Of a stretch of 64,000 nt of DNA, positions 38,067 to 49,064 are shown piece after piece (position 1 is the first letter of the stretch; each line of letters begins with the position of its first letter). Both the position numbers and the translations under genes were made by a program. Below the pieces are notes generated by a model. The model saw nothing but the letters and a program-made list of their open reading frames with translations, was not told the DNA's origin and did not search any database. The stretch spans positions 5,195,001 to 5,259,000 of the forward strand of contig SMMW01000033.1 of the NCBI GenBank assembly GCA_004794655.1, in the 5' to 3' direction. The DNA comes from Marisa cornuarietis. Lineage: Eukaryota > Mollusca > Gastropoda > Architaenioglossa > Ampullariidae.

Positions 38067-39717
38067 TTTTTTTTACAAGAGCAGATGGTGTTGCTGTTTT
38101 TCTTTTCTTGCGAACTCTCGTGATTTTCATCCTTTTGTTCTTGCCTACCAGTTCGAAGCTCAGCAGTAGGTATTGTAACTCCTTGAAAAGTGTTACATTG
38201 GAGTCCTCTACAAATACCGGTTCTTTCTTGGCTGTCCCCAGCCCTGTTATGGGTTCTGTGAAACTCTTCTGATGGATTTCACGATCTTTTGACAAGATGC
38301 CAATGAGTATCTTCTTCTCTGCTATGTCTTCTACTAACTGGCGTTTCAATCCCAGATATTCCTTTTGAGTTTCTCTCCTATCACCAAGTCTTTGTTCGAG
38401 TTCTCTCATTTGCTTTGTCAAACATTCCACGGCTCGGTTAGCCTCCACACTGTTTAATTTCTCGACTTCCAGAGATCCTTCCAGGTCTCTAACACGAAGC
38501 TTTAAGCTTTCTGAGTTGAATTTCGTTTCCAGATGAGCTGTTCTTTCTGCCTCGGTGTTTCCTTCCAGAGAATTCAATCTTGTGATAGTATTATCAAGAT
38601 CTTTCCTGAGTCTTTCCTCTCGTTCCTTGAAGGTTCTGATATCTGCTGAGGCTTTCAGTAGGTCATCACACTGATGCTTACGTCTCAACTCCAATTCATG
38701 AATCTTTTCTTTCAACTCACCAATGGTCGACTTCTGTTGTTGGCACAGTACAGCCAATCGATCTCTTTTCTTTTGGTTAACATCCATCTCGGCCTTGAGT
38801 TGAGCAATTTCTTTGTCCCTGATCTCTAACGGCAGTCTACACTCACGACCTTCTGCATCTTCTTTTATGTTCTCTAGTGAGGAATCGCTTTGCTGTAATT
38901 CCATTCGGTTGTTCTTCTTTATATTCCATTGAACTGGTGGTAGAGTTAGGGGTTGAGGTCCCTGCATCTGGCGTTGGAATTGCGCGCGTGTGGTAACCGC
39001 TGCTGTTGGTTCTGACTCTTTCTCTTGTACATCAAATACCACCCGTTTTGTACCTCTCGTGTTTCCAATGATTAGATCGACAACTGGATTTTCGATGACA
39101 CAACATTTCAGGTCTCCATTGAAGAAAGGTGTCTCTACTGGAACACGTGCTAGAGGGAAGGTTTCAACCTTTCCACCAAAGGTAATACAAGATTGTTTCC
39201 CGTTCAGTCGGTCCTGTGGTTGAACCAAGGAGGCTCGTATACCGGAGATGGTTGCACCTGAGTCGCGTAGCACCTTAACTTGCTGTCCCCTAATCCGTCC
39301 TGGATACAGATGTAGTTTACCCAATTCTTCCTCGTCGGTGACTGAACACATAATAGCAACATTGGCTGGGGTTGGGTTGCTCTCATTTTTCCAATTTCCA
39401 TTTGTGTTATCTTGGGGTCTATAGCTTGGACAAACCTTCGCTATATGTCCAAGTCCTCCACAGTTGAAGCAACGTCGTGGTGGTTTCCAACGATCAGGAT
39501 GACAAGGGCTGTTTCGATCATATATGGTCGTTGGTGCTTCCTTCGGAACTGTTCTTATTGGTGGGGAGTGGGGTGGAGTCCTCCATGATTCATTCCTTCT
39601 GTAGGGAGGAGTATTTCGTTGTCTTGAAGATCGAGGAGAAGTAAATTGGTGTCTGTCCTGCTTTGGGCGAGCTGGCGGTGAAGAAGGAGGAGTGGCTTGT
39701 CCCACATTTGCGAACAT
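38059..39717 (-). CDS. Zinc knuckle + aspartic protease fused in frame to a long coiled coil (552 aa)
   Basis: Residues 1-82 are Pro/Ser/Arg-rich, as in a nucleocapsid region. A CCHC knuckle CFNCGGLGHIAKVC is at 83-96. A retropepsin-like domain follows, with catalytic D-S-G-A at 152-155 and LIIG at 216-219. Then VTTRAQ (241-246), the linker that in gypsy elements leads toward RT. From about residue 292 the protein becomes a strongly charged heptad-rich coiled coil to about 480 (IAQLKAE, GELKEKIHELELRRKH, SLKLRVRDLEGSLEVEK), then a hydrophobic patch near 510-523 and a basic, nuclear-localisation-like tail (KRMKITRVRKKRK at 528-540). No RT motif occurs. The coiled coil has no intron-like break. 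I do not recognise its source. It is in frame with the protease without a stop, so a fused product is possible. Confidence 0.8.
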   Translation of the reverse strand: MFANVGQATPPSSPPARPKQDRHQFTSPRSSRQRNTPPYRRNESWRTPPHSPPIRTVPKEAPTTIYDRNSPCHPDRWKPPRRCFNCGGLGHIAKVCPSYRPQDNTNGNWKNESNPTPANVAIMCSVTDEEELGKLHLYPGRIRGQQVKVLRDSGATISGIRASLVQPQDRLNGKQSCITFGGKVETFPLARVPVETPFFNGDLKCCVIENPVVDLIIGNTRGTKRVVFDVQEKESEPTAAVTTRAQFQRQMQGPQPLTLPPVQWNIKKNNRMELQQSDSSLENIKEDAEGRECRLPLEIRDKEIAQLKAEMDVNQKKRDRLAVLCQQQKSTIGELKEKIHELELRRKHQCDDLLKASADIRTFKEREERLRKDLDNTITRLNSLEGNTEAERTAHLETKFNSESLKLRVRDLEGSLEVEKLNSVEANRAVECLTKQMRELEQRLGDRRETQKEYLGLKRQLVEDIAEKKILIGILSKDREIHQKSFTEPITGLGTAKKEPVFVEDSNVTLFKELQYLLLSFELVGKNKRMKITRVRKKRKTATPSALVKKKL

Positions 39718-40706
39718 GATAGTTTCTGTTCGTCTTGCCGGAGATTTCTGGGGTGTGCTTGGCGATAACGTTCAGCACTGTCAATCATTTCATTAGCGTT
39801 CTGAAAATCTCTTTCTCTCAGAAATACGGCTAAATCTCTAGATACACTTTGCAGTATTTGTTCTCTGACTAGCAGATCATGCAATCCTTCATAAGTTTTT
39901 TGGACTTTGGATAAGTCAATCCACCTGTTGAACAATCCGATTAGTCGGGCTTGAAAAGAATGCATTGACTCTTGAGATTGGGGTTTCACCGATCTAAATT
40001 TTTCTCTGTATCCTTCGGCTGTGCACTGAAACTTGAGTAATAGTTCTCTTTTGAGCACATCATAATCCACGGGGCCCTGTACACATAGGTTATCATATAG
40101 CTGGAGGGCTTCTCCGTGAAAAGAAGTGGCGATTTGTAATGGCCAGATATCTCTGGTCCATTTAAGGGACTGCGCCTGAGCCTCAAATCGATTCAAAAAT
40201 GCGTTGATATCGTCTTCGTCCTCTTTGAAGGCGGGGAGTTTATGTGTGAGTCCTTTTGGGGTTTGGTTCCCATTACTCCTCGTCGCGCTGGAATCGGTCT
40301 CTCTCTCTAAACGTAGTTTCTCTAATTCGAACTGACGCTCGGCCTCTCTTTCTCTTGCGGCCCTTTCAGCTTCTTTTTCTTTATCTATCCTGTCAGCTTC
40401 TTTTTCTTTATCTATCTATCTTTCTGCTTCTTTCTCTCTGGCTAATCTTTCTGCTTCTTTCTCTCTGGCTAATCTTTCTGCTTCTTTCTCTCTGGCTAAT
40501 CTTTCTGCTTCTTTCTCTCTGGCTAATCTTTCTGCTTCTTTCTCTCTGGCTAATCTTTCTGCTTCTTTCTCTCTGGCTAATCTTTCTGTATATCTGTCCT
40601 GCCTTTCAATGCACTGAAATACATACTTTGTAAGGGCTTCTTCTTTCAATCCCAACAGTTGTCCTTCTTTCATAAAGTCGGCTACCTCCCTAACGGATTC
40701 AGCCAT
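39718..40706 (-). pseudogene. Gag capsid region, interrupted by one stop and one frame change
   Basis: ATG at 40706 (MAESVREVADFMKEG) starts an N-terminal helix, then a highly charged EKEAERLAR repeat. An in-frame TAG occurs at 40416-40418. The same frame then continues to the capsid-type core: LPAFKEDEDDINAFLNRFE, SFHGEALQLYDNL, a YDVLKRELLLKF helix and SFQARLIGLFNRW. These are the usual Retrotrans_gag/SCAN-like steps. Near 39717-39770 the reading moves by -1 into the nucleocapsid-protease frame. No classic slippery heptamer is obvious, so this may be a lesion instead of programmed shifting. Confidence 0.82.
40421..40586 (-). repeat. 27-bp minisatellite inside gag (about six units)
   Basis: The unit 'gcttctttctctctggctaatctttct' repeats about six times and encodes the nine-residue EKEAERLAR block. 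Two more diverged units lie at about 40365-40420, where the TAG arose. The protein would be a long single charged helix. Confidence 0.95.
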
Positions 40707-41448
40707 GGTTAACACCTATCCAACACAATTACTCTAGTGTGTTTACAAAAAGGGAGCACCCTACTATCAAAGCTTCTAATAAGGCAGAAAATACAACCAG
40801 AATTGCAATAAGTCTAAGCTACTGGCATGTCAACATCAATCAGGCAAAAAAAATTATCTTCAAGGAATGCAACTGGGTTACAAAATAACATCAATAGCAG
40901 TCTGAACTTGTTCAAAACTAGTCACTCAGATTTCTAGATCTATTAACAATCCTAAAGTACCGTACGAGTACATCAAAATAATCCAAGGGCGACAACTTAT
41001 TCAAACATCCAATGACTTCACATAAATTAATAAGTGAACACGCAAGGCCCAGAATTATTTTTTTTTATAAAAATAAAACAAGACAGATAACTACAGGATA
41101 GAGAACATCCACTCTCACTTTCGGTTTCTGCATACACTTTCACACAGAATAGTGAGCTTGGAAAATAAAGACGAGAGGCAAAGTAGAAACAGAGGCTAAT
41201 TCCTTACTACGGGTAGAACTTTACACACCCGTAGACCCGTGAAGCTGGAGACGGGGAAACTGCACCACGCCCAACATGTAACACTTAAACACTGAGCAAA
41301 TATAAATAAGTACAACCGCTTTGCAAAATTCTCAAAGATAAATAATTAACTGCCAACCTTCTACCACTAAGTCCCAGGGGAATCACAAACACTGAATCGA
41401 AGACACACTTTCACCCGACTCTGTACCAAACGAAACAAACCCACGACA

Positions 41449-41467
41449 GATCACGTCGGGGTCACCA
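41449..41467 (-). promoter_or_regulatory. Primer binding site complementary to tRNA-Trp
   Basis: On the coding strand TGGTGACCCCGACGTGATC lies two bases after the 5' LTR. It is complementary to the conserved 3' end of eukaryotic tRNA-Trp including CCA over about 18 bases (from memory of that tRNA). Confidence 0.85.
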
Positions 41468-41469
41468 AA

Positions 41470-42363
41470 TGTCATGAACGCACGGAAAGTGTGGACAGGT
41501 CACACACAACACACACTGACCTCACAGCCTTCTTCACGTGTCCTTTCACACAACAAAATACAAAGACCTGCACATGGGCTCGAACGTTTCTATTAATCGG
41601 GTGAACGTAAATCTATACTTTACTAAATAACAACAGAAAACTTCAGCACAAATATTCTACACTGAGTTTGCACCGAAACAAATATATCTAAGCAGTTTAT
41701 ATTAAAGTCCTTCAAGTTCTCTCTTCTTCTGTTGTTGGGGGGGGAAGGGGTCGACACGGCAAACAGTTCCCCTCTTTCAGTCTTGCTCTCTGGCGTTGAT
41801 CATACGGACAGCCTACATTCACCAAATAACTCCGACAGTCTAACGGCAGACAAATGATCAAGTCAATAAAAATTCCACAGTAGGTAAATCCACACAGTTC
41901 TACGATCTTCTCAAGAGATCACACAGCAGTTGAGAAAATTAGTAAACCGAGGAACCACACAGATAATATTTCTCCACACAGTTCTACGATCTTCTCAAGA
42001 GATCACACAGCAGTTGAGAAAATTAATAAATCGAGGAACCACACAGTTAATATTTCTCCACACAGTTACTCTTTCTCCATACAGTTAATATTTCTTTACA
42101 CCGTTAATATGTATCCACACAGTTACTATTTATCCACACAGTTGCTATTTCTTCACACAGTTAATATTAATCCACACAGTACTATTAATTCCAACCTCTG
42201 TACCAAATTCTTCTTTCTCCCAGACTCTCACGTCTGCTTCTTCCCCCAATTTCTAAACAACGCCCCCTATCAACATTCAAACCAGGGGTCATAATCGCTA
42301 TTCAATCAAGGGCGACAACCTCGTTACTTCGACGTTCATGGGTGATAACACATGTTCATAACA
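41470..42363 (-). repeat. Right LTR (5' LTR of the element, promoter side)
   Basis: 894 bp, TGTCATGAACG to CATAACA on the plus strand, nearly identical to the left LTR. On the coding strand a TATAAA-like stretch occurs near 41695-41703. The transcription start cannot be fixed. Confidence 0.97.
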
Positions 42364-42368
42364 ATTAC
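42364..42368 (+). repeat. Target-site duplication, right copy (ATTAC)
   Basis: Same five bases as 36549-36553. Confidence 0.93.
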
Positions 42369-44265
42369 TTTGTTTTACTTTTCCCTTGTATCTGTACAGG
42401 CACATGACAGACAGACGGACGGACGGACGGAAATGTAAACACGTAGATGGGGGTTAGAACCAGGAAGGCGACACAGCAATGGTGTGTTTCAATCAAACTG
42501 TCAGCGTTTTGCTTATTTCTGATCTGGGTTCGCGCCTGGTAATGGGAATGGAGGGCTTTTGACGCTAGTGAACTGCAGTAAATATCTCACACTGGAGTCA
42601 CTCGAGCATGCCATACGAGTTCTGACCTTTCAGCCCATTTATTTATTCTCTATTCGCTGCGGGAATTGCACTACAACGTTAAACATCCCATTATCAGCCC
42701 AAACGGCGTGGCTACGCCTGGTCGCATAAAAAACCCCAAAAAACAAAAACCAAAAAATCTTCACCGAGCTCATAAGTTGACCCAAGCCACAGTCCTCAAG
42801 AAATTGTCATAGCTTACACATTAGATGGTGGAGTTAAATATAAGTGAAATAATAGCCAAATTAGTGGTGTTTGCTTGACGCACTTTTAGAGGCGCCATCT
42901 ACAAGCTAACGCCCTCGTACTTCCTGTCCCGCTTTGAAACACCACCTTCGGTCGACACGTACTCACTGTGGACGATGATCACCAACTCAGCTCACAAAGA
43001 TCCTCAGTTTTTGAAGAGTTATAGTTTTTGTCCCGGAAACTGTGAGGTAAAACAGAGCTCCATTCGACAGAAACGAAGGTGATTTTTATTACTTTTTTTC
43101 GAGGGTTATTTTAATTAATGGCTAGCTGTTGAGCTTTTCCTTTTCTTCCATTAATTAGCATTTGCATTGTTTTCTCGTTTGAAAATTCAAGATGACTTTT
43201 TTGCCCTAGATACCAAAAAGTAAATTAATTTTCTTGTACGGTCTTGTCGTCCTTTCCCCGCTTTTCTTGTTTTATTGCCCAAGTGGGGTTTGAAGGAAAT
43301 AATAAAATCCTTGTAAGATTTTAAGACTTTGTGTAATGTCTCCCGGTAGTGTGACTCGTATTTCGTAACGGAGAGAACAAATAGATTGTTTTCTTTTCTC
43401 TAAGTATTTTTAAATAAGCATATTCTCCTACAATCCAGTCAAGAAATAAAAAAATACTGGTAATTTTTGTTTCATATTTTATTTCATATACGAAGAAAGA
43501 GACAAATTCGATAATCTACTGGTCATGACAAAATGGAGTTGACCCAACACAGTCCGAAGAAGGCCTCGAAGCAGCCACTTCCTAACAGCATGAACACCAC
43601 TTACCAGACTAAAGAGTCTCCGACTTCTCAAATACAAAATTATTTTAGTCTGCATGTTTTGTGAAACAGGTTCGGTTACCTCCCAATATGTCTTCACGCT
43701 ATGTAAAACTGACCTAACCAAGTCCTTGTTTGATCTTCACATCGTTATGTAGCCCCAACTTAACCACTCCCCTCCCCCAATGTCGTTTTGAAAATCGGTT
43801 GCCTCGATTTGGCTGCCTGATGCTCCGCTTTATGACAAGATTGCTGTGGTCGTGCTCACCAGAGTGGGAGCTCTCTCCGTTATTTCACCAGCCATGTTTG
43901 CAATCATCTCGTCCCGCTGCAACTAAACTTTTGCGGCTAATGCCATTTCCATCAGCACGAGAACCGTGGCCACCGACAACTTGACATTTACTAGCCTGAC
44001 ATTAGCGCCAAACCGGCGTACGAACAATCATGGTGAATGGATCCATCGTTTAGTTTTTCACATACAAAGACCTGTCATGAAAACTTATTTGTGAAAGTAG
44101 TTTTCACCCTCCTGTGAGGTATTTGTGAGGCGAATATGAGGGGATGCTGCTCAGCTGGTCAGCTCAATATGAGGAAAGAAGAATAATGTCATCTGCTGTG
44201 CCAGCTGGTGGTAGAATTGTTCACAAAAGCATACATACATACATACATGCTGAACGCACACCTAC
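42369..44265. other. Intergenic; possible SINE relic, no gene recognised
   Basis: Begins with a GACG tetranucleotide run (42407-42431). At 42495-42545 there is 'gtcagcgttttgc...gggttcgcgcc', which looks like weak A- and B-box remnants, and 'acgttaaacatccc' with 'gtggctacgcctggtcgca' at about 42675-42725 resembles repeat tails; treated as an uncertain SINE relic. ORFs are short. Confidence 0.35.
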
Positions 44266-44575
44266 TAATTTCTAAACGACTTTACCAAGAGAGTTCAACA
44301 CAAAATGTTGTCATCGAAGACAGCTATGGGCATTTGTTCACAGAAAGCAGGGCTGTACTAAACGGATTTACTGAATATTGCAACGACCTGCGCTACATTC
44401 AAGTGAGGACAGACATAAACTTTCTACAAAGAAAAACAGATTAGGATCAACAAGTTGCTCAAACAGTACGGAGAAGAAACAACAAAGGCTCTTACTGCTC
44501 CGTGCTAAAGAATCTGGGAACACGAAGAATGGCTCAAAGAATGGACAAAGTCTTTAGTCGTACCTCTTTCTTTCT

Positions 44576-44654
<79 letters not shown>

Positions 44655-44655
44655 C

Positions 44656-44692
<37 letters not shown>

Positions 44693-45960
44693 TGGGTAAT
44701 GTGCAAACCCCTGCTAGGTGTGGAACAATACACATGTTTCAAGGAATAGAAACAGCAAACAGTGCAAGAACTACAGAATCATACGCCTGAGCAGCCATCC
44801 AAACAAATTGATGCTTAAAGTAATTCAGAATCACCTCAATACCATCGCTGAGGAACTGCTAGCGGGAGAGCAGCCTGGCTTCAGACCAGGCAGGAACACA
44901 ATTGAACAGATCGTTAAGTATCGCATCTTGATTGAAAATATATACAACATCAGCGGTCTCTTCCACAATTACATCGACTTTAATAACCGTTTGGCAGACT
45001 ATGGGATTGGAAGCGAAAGTTCAACACTGAAGAGGACCTCGTTCGAGTCATTGAAGGGTTCGTAGAAGAGCTTAATGAGCGTAGTGGCTATTGGATAGTC
45101 TAATGGTTATCAAATAAGAGTGTGATATTTGTTTCATTCGGCTGTCCGCCCATGTGCCCTCTCATTCTGTACCTTTCAACATATTTCTAGAAAGCATCAT
45201 GTAGGAAACCCTTCACGACCATCATACTCTATGGCCATTGGTGACAGGTCCATGGTAGGCCACAACAGCGAACTGTAACACCTTACCAACAGACCGACAG
45301 ACAGTGCGAATTGATATGGAATAGCGACCAGCGCTGATAAGAGCAAAGCCACGATGAACACTTCAGCGACTTACGGCAAAGCAGAGAGTTACATCAAGTG
45401 GGAACACCTGGTGGAGGAGAACAGAATTAAGTACTTGGGAGCAACCCTGTACAAAAATGGCAGCTGCATAACTTACATCCACATCAGGATCGCAACAGCG
45501 ATAGCAGCAATGACCACACGACAGAATTTAGTAAAGTAGCACCATCAGGTTTGTTATCAAGTGTGGATTGTACAAGTCTCTTATAGTCCCCATCCGACTG
45601 TACAGAGAGGCGAACTCTGCTTTCAGATACGGAGAGGACAGTCAAGGCATTCGGGAGTATGTGCCTGAAGAGGTTTCATTGAATCTCTAATAGGAATCGC
45701 AAAGCAGCTATCTGTAGGGAGCACAGTCACTACACTCGCAGGACACCAGAAATTCTTTCTCGCATAAATCAAACGGCGGAAGTGTAGTTGGTTCGGCCAC
45801 GTGACCCTAACACGACACTGTCTAGACACAAGCAGTTCTTCTGTTGGCCTTGGAGGGAGGACAGCTTTGAGATGGACAGAGAGAGAACTGGGAGGCGAAG
45901 GTAAAGGAGTAAGCAGGTAGTTACCCGCAAAACCTGCTCACCATCGCTAAAAAAAAAATG
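44266..45960 (+). pseudogene. LINE reverse transcriptase relic, copy 1
   Basis: Decayed pol of a non-LTR retrotransposon. Recognisable pieces in order and in shifting frames: LFTESRAVLNGFTEYC (pre-RT), RIWEHEEWLKEWTKSLVVPL, CKNYRIIRLSSHPNKLMLKV, EEQPGFRPGRNTIEQI-like RT block, FHNYIDF, TLHDHHT (before the catalytic box), IKYLGATLYKNGS-RIATAIAA, and KRRKCSWFGHVT near the C-terminus. Multiple stops and frameshifts, an internal deletion after IDF, and loss of the catalytic ADD block show it is dead. A CTTT microsatellite interrupts it at 44565-44691. The endonuclease domain is not seen. I cannot assign the clade with certainty. Confidence 0.85.
44565..44691 (+). repeat. (CTTT)n microsatellite inside the LINE relic
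   Basis: About 30 tetranucleotide units with one interruption near 44654. It separates the VVPL and NSKQCKNYR blocks that are adjacent in intact relatives. Confidence 0.97.
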
Positions 45961-47580
45961 CTAAGCTCAAAACATAGCAAGGGGCGAGTTTTATCAGCCA
46001 CTGTATCTATCCCACAATGACCAATAACCGCTCGTCAGCTGATAACGGTCAAGGGATGTATAATCACCTACACATACATACTGATAAAAACGCATGCACA
46101 CGCCTCGCTAAAAGACAGACGAAATGACGAATGAAAACTCTGAAGGAAAGAAAAAAAAGAAAAAAACAAAACGAATGGAAAGCAAAACAATCAGACAGTG
46201 CAGCGCAATTCTTTAAAAAGGATTCCCTCGTCACAGAATTAACAAAAACTAATCCAACAGTAAACTTTGTAACTGTCATGCTATGAGAAAAGGCAGGCTC
46301 GGATAAATTCTCGGATTTTATTGCGTACTGTGAAACGTTGAATGGCGGGGGTGTGGGGACTGAGATGGAGCTGGGAGAGCAAACAAAAGTAGGAAAGGAG
46401 AGGTGTTTATATTTATTTCTTCGCAATTTCATATTATACAAATCTTGCTATTAACACGCAGTTAACCTCGATTTCAAGATTCATGAAACGGAGACCAGCT
46501 TAAAATAGCTGAGATGGCTGCACAATGTGGCGAAACCCTGGTCTGACCATAGGAGACAGGTGTGTGTTGTGACGGGGACACACAGAGTACCATAATGGTG
46601 TGGTTGAGACACACTTCCGAGATGCTTGTATGTTAAAACCTTGACACAGTCTTTACTAAAAACTATTTTTTCAGACATTGCTACGACTGTAGCACACCGC
46701 TGACACACAAAATTAGTTTTTGGATCTTGGGGTAGGGAAGCGGTACTAAGGTACTGCCATTGAGGACTACAAGACCTCGCTCTGATAAAACTGGTCGGAC
46801 AGTGGAAGGGATAATGAACAGTTTCATGGCTACCATTTAATTCAGTTTGACTTTTTTCTACGCTCATGAAAATTCAGCAGGGACTAGCTAGCCCAGTTCT
46901 CTAGATTTGTTTTCATGGAAGCTAATTTGCATAGCCCATCCTTCCTACACTCACGGGTTGTCTTTAGCTTTAGCTTAGAACAGTTGTAGCATCACATGCA
47001 GATATCAACTCAGATTTTTATACATGATGGTCACAGGCCTTACCTCTGAAGCGGGACAACAGTGGAAGTCGCAGACGCCAAAGGTGTAGTCAGTAGCGAA
47101 AGCATTTAAGATACAGAGGATTCAGCATCGAGTTTTCTTTGTCACTGAAGTATTAGATGAACAGTACGCCCTTACCTTGTCGGCAACTTTCTATTTGGCT
47201 CTGATAATGTCGAAACGGAACTTACTTGAAAATCTTTCTGAACAAAATCACATTGCTTAACCTAAAGAAACCTGGTCATTTTATCACCTGTAAGTGCTTT
47301 TTATCGTAAAAGGATTTTTTTTAAAAGAACAAAATAGTGCTTTTGGGGAAAGTTACTTTCAGTTGCTCAAGACACTGTAAAACTGATGAGAAAAACAGTG
47401 TTTGGCTTTTGTTAGATGTTAACATTTCATGTTGCTGTAATTGATGAATAAAACAATTTAATGGATTTAAACCAACAAGATTTATGACTGTGTGTTATTA
47501 CCAAGCAGTAGCTGAGGAACGGTCATGCGTGAAAAACACTGTCAATTGTGATAAACAAGACTAATCTTCTTAACGGACAT
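45961..47580. other. Intergenic; no gene recognised
   Basis: ORFs at 46064-46441 and 46481-46867 (minus) have no recognisable domain. No long repeat was seen. Confidence 0.5.
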
Positions 47581-47581
47581 C

Positions 47582-47583
<2 letters not shown>

Positions 47584-47672
<89 letters not shown>
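47584..47672 (+). repeat. (CA)n microsatellite, about 44 units
   Basis: Continuous CA run. A second, shorter CA run follows at 47725-47762. Confidence 0.97.
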
Positions 47673-47673
<1 letters not shown>

Positions 47674-47721
47674 TACATATATGTCGATACCCACAGACAC
47701 ATATATGCTACATAGGTCTAT

Positions 47722-47762
<41 letters not shown>

Positions 47763-47764
<2 letters not shown>

Positions 47765-49064
47765 CTACATTTGCACAAACACACCACGCCAATCGCTGAG
47801 TTACTTTTTTTTCTAAAACAGGACACTGAACGAATGGCACCAACGTACCAGGCAGAAAATCAAACATTGTGAAGTGAGGGATGGGGACAATATTGTGGTT
47901 TATCGTAAGCGTCCTCAGCGCCATCTTCCACGCTAAAGACATGCGTCGCAGCCAAGTGCCAGTTGTTGCAATAAAAACGGACATATTTCCTCCAAGCCCC
48001 GCTTGCAAGGAATTGCCGTTCCGTCCACCCTTCTTCAACGTTGCATTCGAGACCTATTTGCAAGCAAGCTTTGCAAGCAGACCTCTCCCTCTCTTGCCTT
48101 AGAGACTTCTTTTGCCAGCAAGTGCTGCACACAAACACTCATTCCGCCTTTCTTACCATCTTCTCGACGGCGAGCGCCCTCTCTACAAAGCGTCGAGTAA
48201 CGCTCTCAAGGGGCGGCAGCTCATCGATCAGACGCTGCTGGCACTGCTGGTGCTGCTGGTGCTGCTGGTGATGCCTGCTTCTTCAAGCGTTTTCTTGCAT
48301 GGCGTCGGCTTGCATGCCACTCGTACCATCCGTCTTTTTTTGTTCCTGGGTTCCGGCGACACAAGCGGGTACCGCCTTCTAAGATGAGTAAAACGACACA
48401 GAAAATTTGCTAAGATAAGCACTCAAAAAATCCACAAGGGAAGCGGGCCAAAGCCATACAATTTTCACGTGTAAATATACTGCATCGCTTTACATGTAAA
48501 TACTGGACCAGTTTACGTGTAAATGTCAGATTTGATTTTACGTCTGAATATCAGGTCGTAGCTCGGCGTTTACGCGTGAAAAAACACGTTTTATATTTGA
48601 GCGAGCACGTGTTTTTTTATTTTTTTTTTTAGAGGATTAACTTTTTCTTTGCACGAGCAGGCTGTGGCAGCGCTTCATCAAAGACATATCTTAACACAAA
48701 GAGGCTAAAATGAAACAAGAATATACTTGCGGAGCTATCATGCACAGACTCTCAGAAAAAAGAACGATGGTGAATTATGTTGTCCGATGTTTAAGTTTAA
48801 GTTTATTTTTGCGTCGATTTTGTTTCTGAAGAAATGTATTATTTGCTGCTGTCAGCCATAGGTCATGCTGCTGACTGTCAATTATATCTCACAGATAATG
48901 AAACAAGCCTACTGTCAGACACATACGAAACATCTAAAGCGAAATGCACACCACAATCGTTATTAATTATAAGAAAAATGCGGTTTAGACTGTAATACCA
49001 TAATCTGCAAAATACCTTCTCCTTTACCCTCATGTTTTATTCATCTCAAGACTTTAAAACGACA
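47763..49064. other. Intergenic; short CTG/GTG run, no gene recognised
   Basis: A 'ctgctggtgctgctggtg' run at about 48234-48272 creates a Leu/Val-rich ORF (48112-48387). No supporting gene structure was seen. Confidence 0.5.

Larger units (their letters stand above)
36554..42363 (-). mobile_element. Ty3/gypsy-type LTR retrotransposon, non-autonomous, carrying a coiled-coil ORF
   Basis: A 5,810-bp unit bounded by two 894-bp LTRs (TG...CA ends) with a 5-bp duplication. Transcription is toward lower coordinates: the primer site is at 41449-41467 and the polypurine tract at 37448-37461. Coding order: Gag (40706 to about 39720), zinc knuckle and aspartic protease (39717 to about 39000), coiled coil (about 38850 to 37890), then a broken RNase H piece (about 37880-37540). 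Reverse transcriptase catalytic domain and integrase are absent. The LTRs differ at only about three positions, so insertion is recent. Replication would have to be supplied by another element using the same ends. The tRNA-Trp primer is a feature described for the CsRn1/Kabuki group, which is the suggested affiliation; it cannot be tested by RT phylogeny here. Confidence 0.92.

Noticed and set aside
40256..40633. Leu-rich 125-codon plus-strand ORF with apparent membrane repeats
   Set aside because: It is the antisense of the gag EKEAERLAR minisatellite.
48112..48387. ORF with Leu/Val run that looks like a signal or membrane segment
   Set aside because: The run is a short CTG/GTG repeat, and there is no conserved sequence around it.
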